Both the position numbers and the translations under genes were made by a program. From the NCBI GenBank assembly GCA_944324865.1, contig CALUXW010000005.1, forward strand, positions 1-64,000: a DNA stretch of 64,000 bases, read 5' to 3'. The notes beneath the pieces are model-generated. The model was given only the letters and a program-made list of their open reading frames with translations, was not told where the DNA came from and made no database searches. Of this stretch, positions 53,702 to 63,223 are shown piece by piece. Position 1 is the first letter of the stretch, and the number at the start of each line of letters is the position of its first letter. Source of the DNA: Candidatus Gastranaerophilales bacterium. Its GTDB lineage: Bacteria > Cyanobacteriota > Vampirovibrionia > Gastranaerophilales > Gastranaerophilaceae.

Positions 53702-56268
53702 TAATCTTCCCCTCCTAAAAGCAGTTGCCATTCCTTGAGGCCTTTCATATCATATTCATTCCCGGTTAATTCATCTATAAACGATGCTAACATCTTTTCT
53801 GTTTCGTTTATTTCTGTATCTAAATCAGTTAATGTTGTAGAATATTTTTCAGATAATTTCTGAATTTTATTTGATAACTCTGTTATAACCCCTATTGGCA
53901 AAGAATTTATTCCGTCAGTTATTGGTTTTATCCATTTTAACTTTAATAAATCATACACTTGTTCATCTAATAAATTTTCAATAGTTGTCTTTGTTTTGTC
54001 ATGCAATAAGTCAGAATCTTTTTTAATTTCAGCTTTTAAAGTCTTTTCTTTAGCAAGCAGTTCATTTACTTTTAATATGATTAACTCAAATTCAGAAGCA
54101 TCTTTTTTATCTATATCTTTCGCCATTTTCTTTACTTCTGCAGCAACAAAAGCTGTGCCATCTTCATTTATTGCCTCTGAATCTTTGTCATCTTCTGAAA
54201 TAGAATCTAAACATTCCGCATACTGTTCGATAATTTCAGATAGTAGCTCTTCTTTTTCTTTGAGTTTTTTTGTATCATCTTTTAATAAGGTTTGTTGTAC
54301 CAATTCAAACGGAATAATATGCCCTTTCCATCCTACTTGTACTTCAACCTCTTTATTATTTTTCTTTTTTGTTTCCATCAAAGGATCAACTTGTTTTGAA
54401 GCTTCAAAGCCCTCTGTATTTAGAATTTCCAAATCAACTGCAATTTTAGTTGTCCAAGCATCATCTAATAGCTGATATGCTTCGTATTTATTTATAAGGT
54501 CAGGGTATTTTAAACGTTTTTGAATTTCAAAATTTATAATTTCTTCTTCCATTGCTACATTAATATTTGACATATTATTTATAAGTTCTTGTTCTAAGTA
54601 TTTGTCAAAACCGGAGAATGACAAATTATATTCAGTAATAAATTTGTTTACATCAGTATTGTTTTTAATAGCATCTTTTATGTTATCAACAGCCATTTCA
54701 TAATATTCTTCATTGATATTTTTAAAAAGTGTAGACATTAATGACGGATAAGCATCCCAGTATTTTTGTAATTCTAATACTTCAGACTTCGGGATACCTC
54801 CAAACATAGAAGCATAAATATCCCAACTTTCTGATTTTTCAGAAGAATCAACATACCTAGGTATATTTAAGTTATACTCGTTATCCTGGATTTCTTGTTT
54901 TGAAACAAGCTTTGAAAATTTTGGAATGGCTGCTCTGCCAACAACAGCATCAACAATTTTCTTAATATCACATGCACGAAGTTTGTTGTTTTTACCTTCT
55001 TTTATATAACCCTTTGATGCATCTACAATTAAAACATCATTGTCCTTTCGTTTTTGCTGAAGAATCATAATAATTGTTGGAATACCAGTTCCAAAGAAAA
55101 TATTAGGAGGCAAACCAATAATTGCAACTATATTATTTTGCTCTATAAGATTTTTTCTTATAGTTAATTCCTCACCACCGCGGAACAATACTCCATGAGG
55201 CAAAACAATTGTCATAATGCCATCAGGTTTAAGGTGATATAAATCATGAAGCAAAAACGCATAATCAGCTTTTGTCTTTGGTGCTATACCATATCTTGTA
55301 TATCTTGGATCATTATCCTTGTTTGCGGGATCCCAATTTTGCGAATATGGGGGATTGGATACAACAGCATCAACATACAATGGAATATATGTACCGGCAG
55401 GGTCATTTTCTTCAAAATATGGCCAATCTTCTTCTAAGGTATCGCCATTGCGAGTTACAATATTATCCGGTGAAATATTCCTCATCACCAAATTCATACG
55501 AGTTAAGTTATAAGTGTTTTGTTTTAACTCTTGTGCGTAGTATTTTATTGCATCTTGATTATTGTTATATTTTGCTATTGAACGACCTATATTAATAAGC
55601 AAAGAACCGGAACCACTTGTAGGGTCATATATTTGTATTTCTTCTTTATTTCTCAAATGGTTTGCGATAATTTCACTCATTAGTAAAGAAACTTCATGAG
55701 GCGTGTAAAATTCCCCAGCTTTTTTTCCAGCATTGGCTGCAAAATTACTAATCAAATATTCATATATAAAACCAAGAACATCATAGCTTTGTTTACCGCT
55801 CATAGGGATATCCTTGATTAGGTATAATAAATCGCTAATAGCTTTAGTTTGTGAAGCTGCACTATCTCCTAATTTACTTAACCCAGTTTCAAGAGTATTA
55901 AAAATTCCGTCAAATACTTTTTTATGATTATCATTAATTAATCTACTGAATGCAGAAAGAGCATCCCTGACATTTGATACATCAAAATCTTTTCCCATTT
56001 CAAGCCAAGTTGAAAACAAATCGTTGTAGGATATAAAATAACCAATGTTAGTACGAATATGCTCAGTTAGGTCACCATCTTCTTTTAATAGCGTTCTTAT
56101 CTCATCGTCAGTAGCACCTTGACTTTTTAAAAAATCCAATTCTTTGTCAGACAAATACTTATAAAAAATAAAGCCTAAAATATAATCTTTATATTCATTT
56201 GCTTCAATTTTAGAACGCATTTTATTTGCTGATTCCCAAATTCTTGCAGCTAATTCTTGCTTATTCAA
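53701..56268 (-). CDS. hsdM: Type I restriction-modification methyltransferase M
   Basis: 855 residues. The N-terminal HsdM helical domain is followed by the N6-adenine methyltransferase core with DPTSGSGSLL (SAM site, about residue 215) and VSNPPYSQNW (about 300). The C-terminal 300 residues are an acidic, coiled-coil-rich extension beyond the usual 500-residue HsdM, as in some longer family members. It methylates host sites and forms the complex with HsdS and HsdR. It leads the operon, divergent from the DUF4365-like gene. Confidence 0.94.
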   Translation of the reverse strand: MNKQELAARIWESANKMRSKIEANEYKDYILGFIFYKYLSDKELDFLKSQGATDDEIRTLLKEDGDLTEHIRTNIGYFISYNDLFSTWLEMGKDFDVSNVRDALSAFSRLINDNHKKVFDGIFNTLETGLSKLGDSAASQTKAISDLLYLIKDIPMSGKQSYDVLGFIYEYLISNFAANAGKKAGEFYTPHEVSLLMSEIIANHLRNKEEIQIYDPTSGSGSLLINIGRSIAKYNNNQDAIKYYAQELKQNTYNLTRMNLVMRNISPDNIVTRNGDTLEEDWPYFEENDPAGTYIPLYVDAVVSNPPYSQNWDPANKDNDPRYTRYGIAPKTKADYAFLLHDLYHLKPDGIMTIVLPHGVLFRGGEELTIRKNLIEQNNIVAIIGLPPNIFFGTGIPTIIMILQQKRKDNDVLIVDASKGYIKEGKNNKLRACDIKKIVDAVVGRAAIPKFSKLVSKQEIQDNEYNLNIPRYVDSSEKSESWDIYASMFGGIPKSEVLELQKYWDAYPSLMSTLFKNINEEYYEMAVDNIKDAIKNNTDVNKFITEYNLSFSGFDKYLEQELINNMSNINVAMEEEIINFEIQKRLKYPDLINKYEAYQLLDDAWTTKIAVDLEILNTEGFEASKQVDPLMETKKKNNKEVEVQVGWKGHIIPFELVQQTLLKDDTKKLKEKEELLSEIIEQYAECLDSISEDDKDSEAINEDGTAFVAAEVKKMAKDIDKKDASEFELIILKVNELLAKEKTLKAEIKKDSDLLHDKTKTTIENLLDEQVYDLLKLKWIKPITDGINSLPIGVITELSNKIQKLSEKYSTTLTDLDTEINETEKMLASFIDELTGNEYDMKGLKEWQLLLGGED

Positions 56269-56381
56269 AATCTAACCCTCTCTCCCTCATATCCCTAAAA
56301 TTATAGTACCATAGAAGTTTTTATCTTGCATGTTTATTAATTATTGTAATAGTAAGGCAAAATAGTCTAAGATGTTTGTAA

Positions 56382-56387
56382 TATAAT
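56382..56387 (+). promoter_or_regulatory. -10 box TATAAT of the DUF4365-like gene, leaderless geometry
   Basis: TATAAT ends 6 nt before the ATG at 56394. The same geometry as in core genes shows that the island gene uses the host-type signal. Confidence 0.6.
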
Positions 56388-56393
56388 TTCCTT

Positions 56394-57500
56394 ATGACAC
56401 GCAGAACTAAAAATACAATAACAGAGAAAAAGGGAATCAACGTAGTTAAAACACTAGTGGAAGATAATGGATCAATATTTCGCGAAATATCAACCGTAGA
56501 TGATCTTGGGCATGATGCGAATATAGAGTTTTGTGAGTTGCATAATGATGAATATAGACCTTCGGGCATTGAAATAAAAGTTCAAATAAAATCAGGAGAG
56601 TCGTATTTTAATACAAATCAAGCTTTTATCAAAGGAGACAAAAATCATTTTGAATACTGGAAAAAACATATATTGCCTACAATTGGAATTGTTTATAATC
56701 CTAAAACAAGAATATTATATTGGGTTAATATCTCTGAATACATAGAACAACAAGAAGAATTTAATACTTATAATATACCTTGTAATAAAATCTTAAACGA
56801 AACAAATTTTAAAAATTTTGTAAATGAATGTTCAAATTATTGTAGAAATAATAAAAATAGAATTGATTCAGAAATGAGATTGGATACTTTATATTCTGAA
56901 AACTCAGAAGATGCTTGTAGTGCTTTAAAAACTCTATTCTTGTATTATAGAGATTCTCAATTATTCTGGAATACAATAATATCGTATTTAGCAATTTGCA
57001 AAGATAGATTTGTTCTAAAAATGATAGTTTATTATTTATCTATAGCAATAGGGCATCAGGGAGATGTATTTTGGCATAAAGATAATGAAATAAAGCAATC
57101 TATTAAAAGATGGCTAACAAAAAAATTTAACGATATTGTCGATGAAAATATATTATACAAGATATTATCTGTAATAAATGAAGATGAAGGAATAGATAGA
57201 GGAACTATAGGTAACTATATTATTCTTTTTATAAAAGAGATAAAAAACAAAAAAGAACTTCTTATTAAAGTATTTGAAAATACACAGTATGAATTTTACA
57301 TTAGAGATATTGCATTAATGTATTATTTAAGTGAATGTTCTTCAGATAAAGCATTAAACTGGCTACAACAAAATCTTAATTGGTTAAATAATGAACAATT
57401 ACCAATAAACTTAAATATAAAAAAATACCCTGAATTTAAACAACAATTTGAACTTTATAAAGATTGTATCGAAAAGTATGATGGCATATTTGTATACTAA
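56394..57500 (+). CDS. DUF4365-like protein with a PD-(D/E)xK-type N-terminal domain
   Basis: 368 residues. The N-terminal 150 have the DUF4365 layout: GSIFREISTVDDLGHDANIEF, then GIEIKVQIKSGESYF and WKKHILPTIGIVYNP. D in GHDANIEF and E-x-K in IEIKVQIKSG are arranged as in PD-(D/E)xK nucleases. The C-terminal 200 are helical, possibly a repeat scaffold, with no known domain. DUF4365 proteins often occur with restriction and defence genes. It stands alone between the type I system and the four-gene operon. Confidence 0.7.
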   Translation: MTRRTKNTITEKKGINVVKTLVEDNGSIFREISTVDDLGHDANIEFCELHNDEYRPSGIEIKVQIKSGESYFNTNQAFIKGDKNHFEYWKKHILPTIGIVYNPKTRILYWVNISEYIEQQEEFNTYNIPCNKILNETNFKNFVNECSNYCRNNKNRIDSEMRLDTLYSENSEDACSALKTLFLYYRDSQLFWNTIISYLAICKDRFVLKMIVYYLSIAIGHQGDVFWHKDNEIKQSIKRWLTKKFNDIVDENILYKILSVINEDEGIDRGTIGNYIILFIKEIKNKKELLIKVFENTQYEFYIRDIALMYYLSECSSDKALNWLQQNLNWLNNEQLPINLNIKKYPEFKQQFELYKDCIEKYDGIFVY

Positions 57501-57707
57501 TACTATTCTAAAATCTAATTCCAATCATTCTTCGTGTTTTCATCAAAAGATACAAATAGTATTATTTATTTGATTAAAGAAACAAATAATAGTGCAAAAT
57601 TGTTATAATTAATGCCACAAATATATCTCAATATTTTCCATCTTTATTTGTTTGCTCTATAACTATGTAATGGATGGTAATATAATTATTATAAAATTAT
57701 AAAAACT

Positions 57708-58268
57708 TTATTCATGCTTATCAAAAAATAAATCACAAAGTTCCTCCAGCTCCATATAAAGAGATTTAGGAATACTTGCATTTTCATCAATATTATTTAT
57801 TTTTTCATAAAGTACCATAGCTTGATGGATTTCTTTGATAGGTCTAGATTGGAACTGAAAAACATTGGCCATATACACACCTAAATTAGTTTTTGGAACT
57901 ATATTCCCGTTTTCATCTCTACTTAAGTGCTCATCAAACTCTTCTGATGTCGGATCAATAAAACCACAATCTCCATTATGACATACCAATGGATCTTCTG
58001 TAGGCCATTTCCCGCCTTTTTTACGATTACAGGTAAAACAAGAAAAAACAAGATTGTTATAATCGTTAATTCTAGTTTTTGAATATTTTTTAGGTACAAA
58101 ATGATCAGGCTCAAACATAGCTCTTGATATTTTATAATACTTCCCACAATATCCACATATGCCTTGAAAATCTTCTTTTAATTCTGGATAGTATTCTCTA
58201 TAATTGTTTTTTTCTTCTATGTTAGATCTTCTTCTTATTTTTTTACTTCCATGAACTCTATTATTCAT
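57708..58268 (-). CDS. HNH endonuclease, last gene of the MTase-kinase-receiver operon
   Basis: 186 residues. A basic N terminus (KKIRRRSN) precedes the HNH/zinc unit: C38-x2-C41, EPDHFVP (D55, H56), N71-N72 and C77-x2-C80-N81. All expected residues are present, so it should cleave DNA. The C-terminal half is helical and may bind partners. The start is 1 nt after the receiver gene stop, with AAGGAA as ribosome site, so it is coupled to it. It is probably the effector of the system. PtuB-like HNH proteins of Septu are a possible relative. Confidence 0.85.
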   Translation of the reverse strand: MNNRVHGSKKIRRRSNIEEKNNYREYYPELKEDFQGICGYCGKYYKISRAMFEPDHFVPKKYSKTRINDYNNLVFSCFTCNRKKGGKWPTEDPLVCHNGDCGFIDPTSEEFDEHLSRDENGNIVPKTNLGVYMANVFQFQSRPIKEIHQAMVLYEKINNIDENASIPKSLYMELEELCDLFFDKHE

Positions 58269-58269
58269 T

Positions 58270-58896
58270 TTAGCATTCCTTTTTTATAATTTTATCTAGT
58301 TTTTCAATTAAAGAATTTATTTTTATAGACATTTGTGAAGTTAATAATTCTGTTGGAATAATATCAATTTCTCCATATGCTTTTAAAAGATTGTATAACT
58401 GGCATAAATTTTCTTCTTCATCAGTGGTAATATCAGTTTCTTGTTTTTTCTGATATAGAACTGTAAATTCTTGTTTGCGTTGTTCCAATCTTTTTTTAAA
58501 TGTTCTACAAGCTTGAGCCAATGAATTGCCAAATTCGGTATATTTTAAATCTTCTCCTGGCAAGTCATCTCGATCTTTTATTAATAATTCAATAACCAAA
58601 TCTTCTGCGATGGAATCATTTTTAAAACTAGTAACAATTACACATGGTAAATCTGGAATTTTTTTATTGAAAAAGGTAATAACATCCGTTCCAACAAAAT
58701 CATATTTATTTACCAATTTATGATCAACCAAAAGGCATTGTACTTGATTATGTATAACCCAATCTAATATATCATTTAAGGTAGTACAATTTTCAATAGG
58801 TATCAAATTTACAAAGTCTTCCAGATTTTCTTTTAAGTCTTTGTAATCAGTATTATCATCTAAATATCCTACAATATACTCTTCCTGATTAGTCAT
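58270..58896 (-). CDS. Response-regulator receiver protein without classical DNA-binding domain
   Basis: 208 residues. The receiver residues are all in place: D13-D14 (YLDDN), phospho-acceptor D58 (LLVDHKL), T89/S90 (VIVTSF) and K107 (LLIKDRD). The insert between D58 and the switch region is longer than in CheY. The C-terminal 90 residues are helical (FKKRLEQRKQEF, LNSLIEKLDKII), with no HTH. So it may signal by protein contact, for instance with the HNH nuclease. The start at 58896 overlaps the kinase stop by 8 nt. Confidence 0.8.
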   Translation of the reverse strand: MTNQEEYIVGYLDDNTDYKDLKENLEDFVNLIPIENCTTLNDILDWVIHNQVQCLLVDHKLVNKYDFVGTDVITFFNKKIPDLPCVIVTSFKNDSIAEDLVIELLIKDRDDLPGEDLKYTEFGNSLAQACRTFKKRLEQRKQEFTVLYQKKQETDITTDEEENLCQLYNLLKAYGEIDIIPTELLTSQMSIKINSLIEKLDKIIKKEC

Positions 58897-61174
58897 GCTT
58901 AACATCCCCTTCTAATTTTATTAACGCAAAAAATCCATCTTTAGCTATAATGTTCCCCGATAAATCTATTGCCCCATTATATTCATTGATGGTTTTATTA
59001 ATTATCCACATTCCCATACCTGTTCCGATAAGTTCTCCTTGTGAGTTCCTGGAACTTGTTTCTAGTGCTTCTAATATCAAGTTAGGATCTTGTTTATATT
59101 TAGAGTCTAAGCCTTTACCATTATCAGAATAGTCTAAACTAATGGAATTTTCTTGTGATTTTATTTTTATATAAATTTCAGGTTTATTTACTCTTGCATT
59201 TTCAAAACTTTTTATACTGTTAGCAATTAGGTTACCTATGATGCTTTCTATATCATATAAAAAACATTTAAATTTAATATCTTCTATTTCAGCAATTATA
59301 TTTATATGTTTAGTTTGTAAAACAGTTTCCCATGATTCTAATATATTACCTAAAGAAAGTTTTAAAGGTATAAATTTCCTTTCTCTTTTGTCTTTTTTTA
59401 CCATATCTATTGTTACTTTAAACCAAGAATTAAGTGAATTTTGTATTGACAATGCTTCATTAATCTGTTCGGAAATATGTTCTATTGGTTTATTTTTATC
59501 AATAGCATTTCTTATTGTTATAATTTTTGTTCTCAATCTACTGGTTGCTTCTTTTATTTCATGAACATAAGTATTTGTAACTATTCCAGTGGTAGCTAAT
59601 GCCCTTAGCATATGGTTTTCTTCTTCTAGTATTTTAATTTTATCATTTTTATTATCTATTACTCTTCCTGCTATTTCAGCATCAACTTTCGGCTTATTAC
59701 TATTTTCATCAGCATCAACAGAAGTTGAAGGGTTGTTTATAGGATTCTTTGATTTTTTGTTTTTTGCTTGCTTGGCTTTATTTTTTATTTCATTTTCATA
59801 TAATTCATCATAATGAGAATCGTCATAATATTTTTTTAGGATGCGAGCTACATATTGTCTATCACGTTCCATTTCTCGTATTATATATATTAAAAAATCT
59901 CTCAAGAGTTTAAACTCTTTTGTTTCAACAATCCCTTCTCTGTTGGATTGGTCTGGAAGATTTATATTTAATCTTGATATATGAACAGATCCCAACATTT
60001 GATCTGAATTGACACGCCAGGAACCAGTTGGATGAGATGGTGCAGCTGGAGACTTTCTATAACGATTGGAAAGTAATAGCCAATCAAAAGCTGTAGTATT
60101 TGGTTCACCATAAGGACGTACTCTAAAATTATCTCTATATATCTTGATGCCACCAAAAGTACCTATAGTACTCTTTCGACCAGTTATATCTTTATAGTAA
60201 TATATTTCTTTATCTTGTTTCGACATTGATAATTTAGAAAAATAAAAACAACCATAAAAAGGTCCGATGTTGGCTATATTTAATCCAGAAATGGCTTCAT
60301 TTATTTGAATATTTTTTTCTATAGGTTTTCCTAAAAAATATTTTTTGTCATCATTAGTAAATGCTGTTTGTTGTATTATTTCATCCAATTTTAAGCCAAA
60401 ATCAAATTCTTCTCTAAATATTTTTATGTTTACGTTCCCATTTTCATTTACTTTAAAATCTATTTTATAATCATGAGAATATAAACCATCATTAACAACG
60501 ATCTGAGCATCTTCTAAATTGCTCTCTTCTGAAAATACATATATTTTAAATATATTTTCCATTTCAGGAGGTATTAATGTTGATAGTCCATTTTTTATTT
60601 GTGTAATTAATGTTTCATCCCATTCATCGTGTAAAAATGATAATTTAAATATTGTTCCACTTGTTACGAAGTGTTTTTTTACAAGATCCTTTAAATTATT
60701 ATTTTTTATTTCTGATATAAATTGATCAAAGCTTCTTTTGCTATCATATATCTCTGCTCCAACTTCTGTTATTTTTTTCCCAATGTTGAAATCTCTCCAA
60801 TCCACATACCATTCTATAGAAGAAGCTGAAGTTTTTGATATCATATTACAAATATCACCAATACGATCTAGGGCAAATCTTCCAATCCCTTTTGCTCCAG
60901 TTTGTATTCTACCAGATTTTAATTGGTAATCATTTTTTTTAGAAGAATATCCTATCGTCATCCAGTTGGAAATGATAGCATCATTATCCATGCCATAACC
61001 ATTATCCATTATATAAAATGTATTAGATGTTTTTTCGTAATATAACACGCAAATATTTGCATCTGCATCATAGGCATTTTTTACAAGTTCTAAAATAGCA
61101 CCGTCTATTTTTGCAACATTTTCTCTACCAATTAGCCTTGCGGTGTAAGCATCTACGTTAAAAGGAATTTTCAT
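58889..61174 (-). CDS. Dual GHKL protein: MORC/MutL-like ATPase joined to a histidine kinase core
   Basis: 761 residues, no membrane helix. The N-terminal GHKL ATPase has E29-L-V-K-N33, DNGYG at 57-61, GYSSKK and TGAKGIGRF at 92-100, the MORC/MutL/Hsp90 pattern. An S5-like middle and a charged linker follow. The C-terminal part is a kinase: H-box VHEIKEATSRL with H538, N-box NLIANSIKSF (about 646), DNGKG (about 681) and GTGMGMW (about 716). So it has two ATPase sites and one phospho-acceptor His. Start 61174 has GGAGG before it and overlaps the methyltransferase stop by 4 nt. Confidence 0.82.
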   Translation of the reverse strand: MKIPFNVDAYTARLIGRENVAKIDGAILELVKNAYDADANICVLYYEKTSNTFYIMDNGYGMDNDAIISNWMTIGYSSKKNDYQLKSGRIQTGAKGIGRFALDRIGDICNMISKTSASSIEWYVDWRDFNIGKKITEVGAEIYDSKRSFDQFISEIKNNNLKDLVKKHFVTSGTIFKLSFLHDEWDETLITQIKNGLSTLIPPEMENIFKIYVFSEESNLEDAQIVVNDGLYSHDYKIDFKVNENGNVNIKIFREEFDFGLKLDEIIQQTAFTNDDKKYFLGKPIEKNIQINEAISGLNIANIGPFYGCFYFSKLSMSKQDKEIYYYKDITGRKSTIGTFGGIKIYRDNFRVRPYGEPNTTAFDWLLLSNRYRKSPAAPSHPTGSWRVNSDQMLGSVHISRLNINLPDQSNREGIVETKEFKLLRDFLIYIIREMERDRQYVARILKKYYDDSHYDELYENEIKNKAKQAKNKKSKNPINNPSTSVDADENSNKPKVDAEIAGRVIDNKNDKIKILEEENHMLRALATTGIVTNTYVHEIKEATSRLRTKIITIRNAIDKNKPIEHISEQINEALSIQNSLNSWFKVTIDMVKKDKRERKFIPLKLSLGNILESWETVLQTKHINIIAEIEDIKFKCFLYDIESIIGNLIANSIKSFENARVNKPEIYIKIKSQENSISLDYSDNGKGLDSKYKQDPNLILEALETSSRNSQGELIGTGMGMWIINKTINEYNGAIDLSGNIIAKDGFFALIKLEGDVKHD

Positions 61175-62583
61175 AACATTTCCTCCATGCAAAATTCATA
61201 ATTATTTACATCTTTCGCTGTAATTCTTAATGAAGTTCCACTTGCTTGAATTCCAATATTATTCACGTATTCTAAAAAATTTTTGCTTTGCAATATTTCT
61301 TGTGCCTTGCCCAAGGGAGTCCCATTTTTTGAAATAATATATATTCCAGCATATGGAATATCCTCTTTTTTTAATTCATATACTTTTATGCTATCAGTCA
61401 CAACCGTGGACATTAATAGTTTTTTCTGATTCAAATGTGCCAAAGCTTGGCTTCTCCCATATTCAAACCATTTTGCGGAAGTATCACTATTTCTCCTATC
61501 TAAATCATCTTTATATTTGCTTAAGTGTGTTGCAGCATTAGGATAATTTTTATTAAAATCTTCCTCCGAGTATTTTTCAAGTTTATTTTTATTATAAAAA
61601 TATGGAAATATAATATTTTCATTTTTTGAATAAGCTAAGTTTCTTGGACTCTTAGCTGGTTTCAATATTTGTTTTTCAATTTTACTAGTTTGTGGGTTTT
61701 CATCTACAATAAAAGCTTTGTTTAATAATGTTGCAATGGAAATAGAAGCATGGAATAAGTCTCCAAATCGGATAAAATTTTTATCTTTATTTTCTATTGG
61801 AACTTTTGAAAATATCCATTTCCCGTGCAAATCACTTTTTTTTATTTTTCTTTTTAATCTAGTATCTTTATTTGTATATTCTATAGATTTTTCTTTTATA
61901 TTCTTTTCGCAAATTAAAATAGATGTTGCTACTAATGCCTTTTCAAAGACTTTTTCTGTTTTGAAATCTATAATTTTTGATATATGTGGAAGCATATATG
62001 TTCTCAGATTTTCAGCATAAACATTTTTAAATATGCTTGTAGGTATTAAATAAGCTAGTTTTCCGTTGTCCTCTAAACAATTAATACTCTTTTCTATAAA
62101 TGCATAACAATAATCAAATTTACCTTTTTTGCAGGTTGTAAAATTATTTTTCACATAATTTCTTACTTCTATAGATAAATCCCTATAGTTAAGATAGGGT
62201 GGATTTCCCGCAATAAATTGAAATTTATTGTTAAAAGCATACTTTAAAAAATCAGTTTTTAATATTTTCCATTTAACATTTGAAATATTGTATTTACTTA
62301 CCAAAATATTTAAATTATCAATACACTTTTGGTATCGGTCCTTATCAATTTCAAATCCCCAAATATCTTTTTCTAGACCACTTTTTATAGACTCTAATGG
62401 TAATTTTTGTTCTAAGCAGTCCCGTATGTATCTTTCCACGGCCATGCTTAATACGGCTCCTTCTCCACAAGAATTTTCGAGAAACGGTTTCCCGTATAAA
62501 TCATGCTTATAGCCAATTGCATTAAGCAATGTAGCAACTTTTTCTTCAGGTGTAAAAATTTGACATCTGCTTATATTTTCCAT
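61171..62583 (-). CDS. N6-adenine DNA methyltransferase, Eco57I/TaqI-like
   Basis: 470 residues. The N terminus FTPEEKVATLLNAIG and the SAM motif ENSCGEGAVL (36-45), then GFEID and the catalytic NPPY at 127-130, mark the gamma-class Eco57I/TaqI-like family. The C-terminal half (from about 240) is a target-recognition domain with ARGRSQAL-type residues (FEYGRSQALAHL). There is no fused nuclease, so cleavage must come from another gene, most simply the HNH at 57708. It leads the operon. Confidence 0.88.
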   Translation of the reverse strand: MENISRCQIFTPEEKVATLLNAIGYKHDLYGKPFLENSCGEGAVLSMAVERYIRDCLEQKLPLESIKSGLEKDIWGFEIDKDRYQKCIDNLNILVSKYNISNVKWKILKTDFLKYAFNNKFQFIAGNPPYLNYRDLSIEVRNYVKNNFTTCKKGKFDYCYAFIEKSINCLEDNGKLAYLIPTSIFKNVYAENLRTYMLPHISKIIDFKTEKVFEKALVATSILICEKNIKEKSIEYTNKDTRLKRKIKKSDLHGKWIFSKVPIENKDKNFIRFGDLFHASISIATLLNKAFIVDENPQTSKIEKQILKPAKSPRNLAYSKNENIIFPYFYNKNKLEKYSEEDFNKNYPNAATHLSKYKDDLDRRNSDTSAKWFEYGRSQALAHLNQKKLLMSTVVTDSIKVYELKKEDIPYAGIYIISKNGTPLGKAQEILQSKNFLEYVNNIGIQASGTSLRITAKDVNNYEFCMEEML

Positions 62584-62683
62584 ATGGACCTATTGATTAT
62601 AATTCTCCTATAATAGATACTAACACAAACAATCAAAATAAGAAATGTGGTTCAATCTCAGCAAACATGGGTATTAATAACCA

Positions 62684-63223
62684 TTATAAATAAAAATTCC
62701 TATAAACTTCATCGATGTCTTCTTGTTCGATGCCGATGTATTGGAGGGTGATGGAGGGGGAAGAGTGGTTAAAAATCTTTTGTAGCATTACTATATCGTC
62801 GTATTGTTGGTAGAAGTGGTAGCCGAAGGTTTTTCTTAGGGTATGTGTTCCGATTCTGCCTTTAATTCCTACCATTCGGGCGGCTTTGTTTATAATTCGG
62901 TAGGCTTGAGCTCTATCCAATCTATATCCTTTTTGTGTATAAAATAAAGGTCTTTCGTCGGGTTTGTCTTTTACGAATTCTTCAATTTCAACTTTCAAGT
63001 TTTCGTTAATTGGAAATTTCTTATATTTATTGGTTTTCTTTTCTCGAAGCTCTATATAGTCTTTTCCTTTTACGTCTTTGACGTCGAGTGAGAGGATATC
63101 GGCAATTCTTAGTCCGCTGTTTATTCCAAAGCTGAAAAGCAGAGCATTGCGTGGTTTCTTTGACAAAACTCTTTTAATATTTTGTATATCTTCTATGCTT
63201 TTTATCGGTTCGACGATGTTCAT
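62684..63223 (-). CDS. Tyrosine recombinase, catalytic domain only
   Basis: 179 residues. Catalytic residues are Arg in SGLRIADIL, Lys in REKKTNKYKKFP, HTLRKTFGYHF (Lys in place of the usual second-site His next to Arg), FNHSSPSITLQ and Tyr in LQYIGI. The N-terminal core-binding domain is missing. Stand-alone catalytic forms of this size are known in phages and plasmids. It lies 100 bp upstream of the methyltransferase on the same strand. A matching lone core-binding domain lies at 46769-47329. Confidence 0.82.
   Translation of the reverse strand: MNIVEPIKSIEDIQNIKRVLSKKPRNALLFSFGINSGLRIADILSLDVKDVKGKDYIELREKKTNKYKKFPINENLKVEIEEFVKDKPDERPLFYTQKGYRLDRAQAYRIINKAARMVGIKGRIGTHTLRKTFGYHFYQQYDDIVMLQKIFNHSSPSITLQYIGIEQEDIDEVYRNFYL

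Noticed and set aside
43899-63223. Classical tRNA-integrated island with attL in tRNA-Met and attR near the recombinase
   Set aside because: I looked for a copy of the tRNA-Met 3' end at 62584-63460 and saw none, so tRNA-site integration by this recombinase is not supported.
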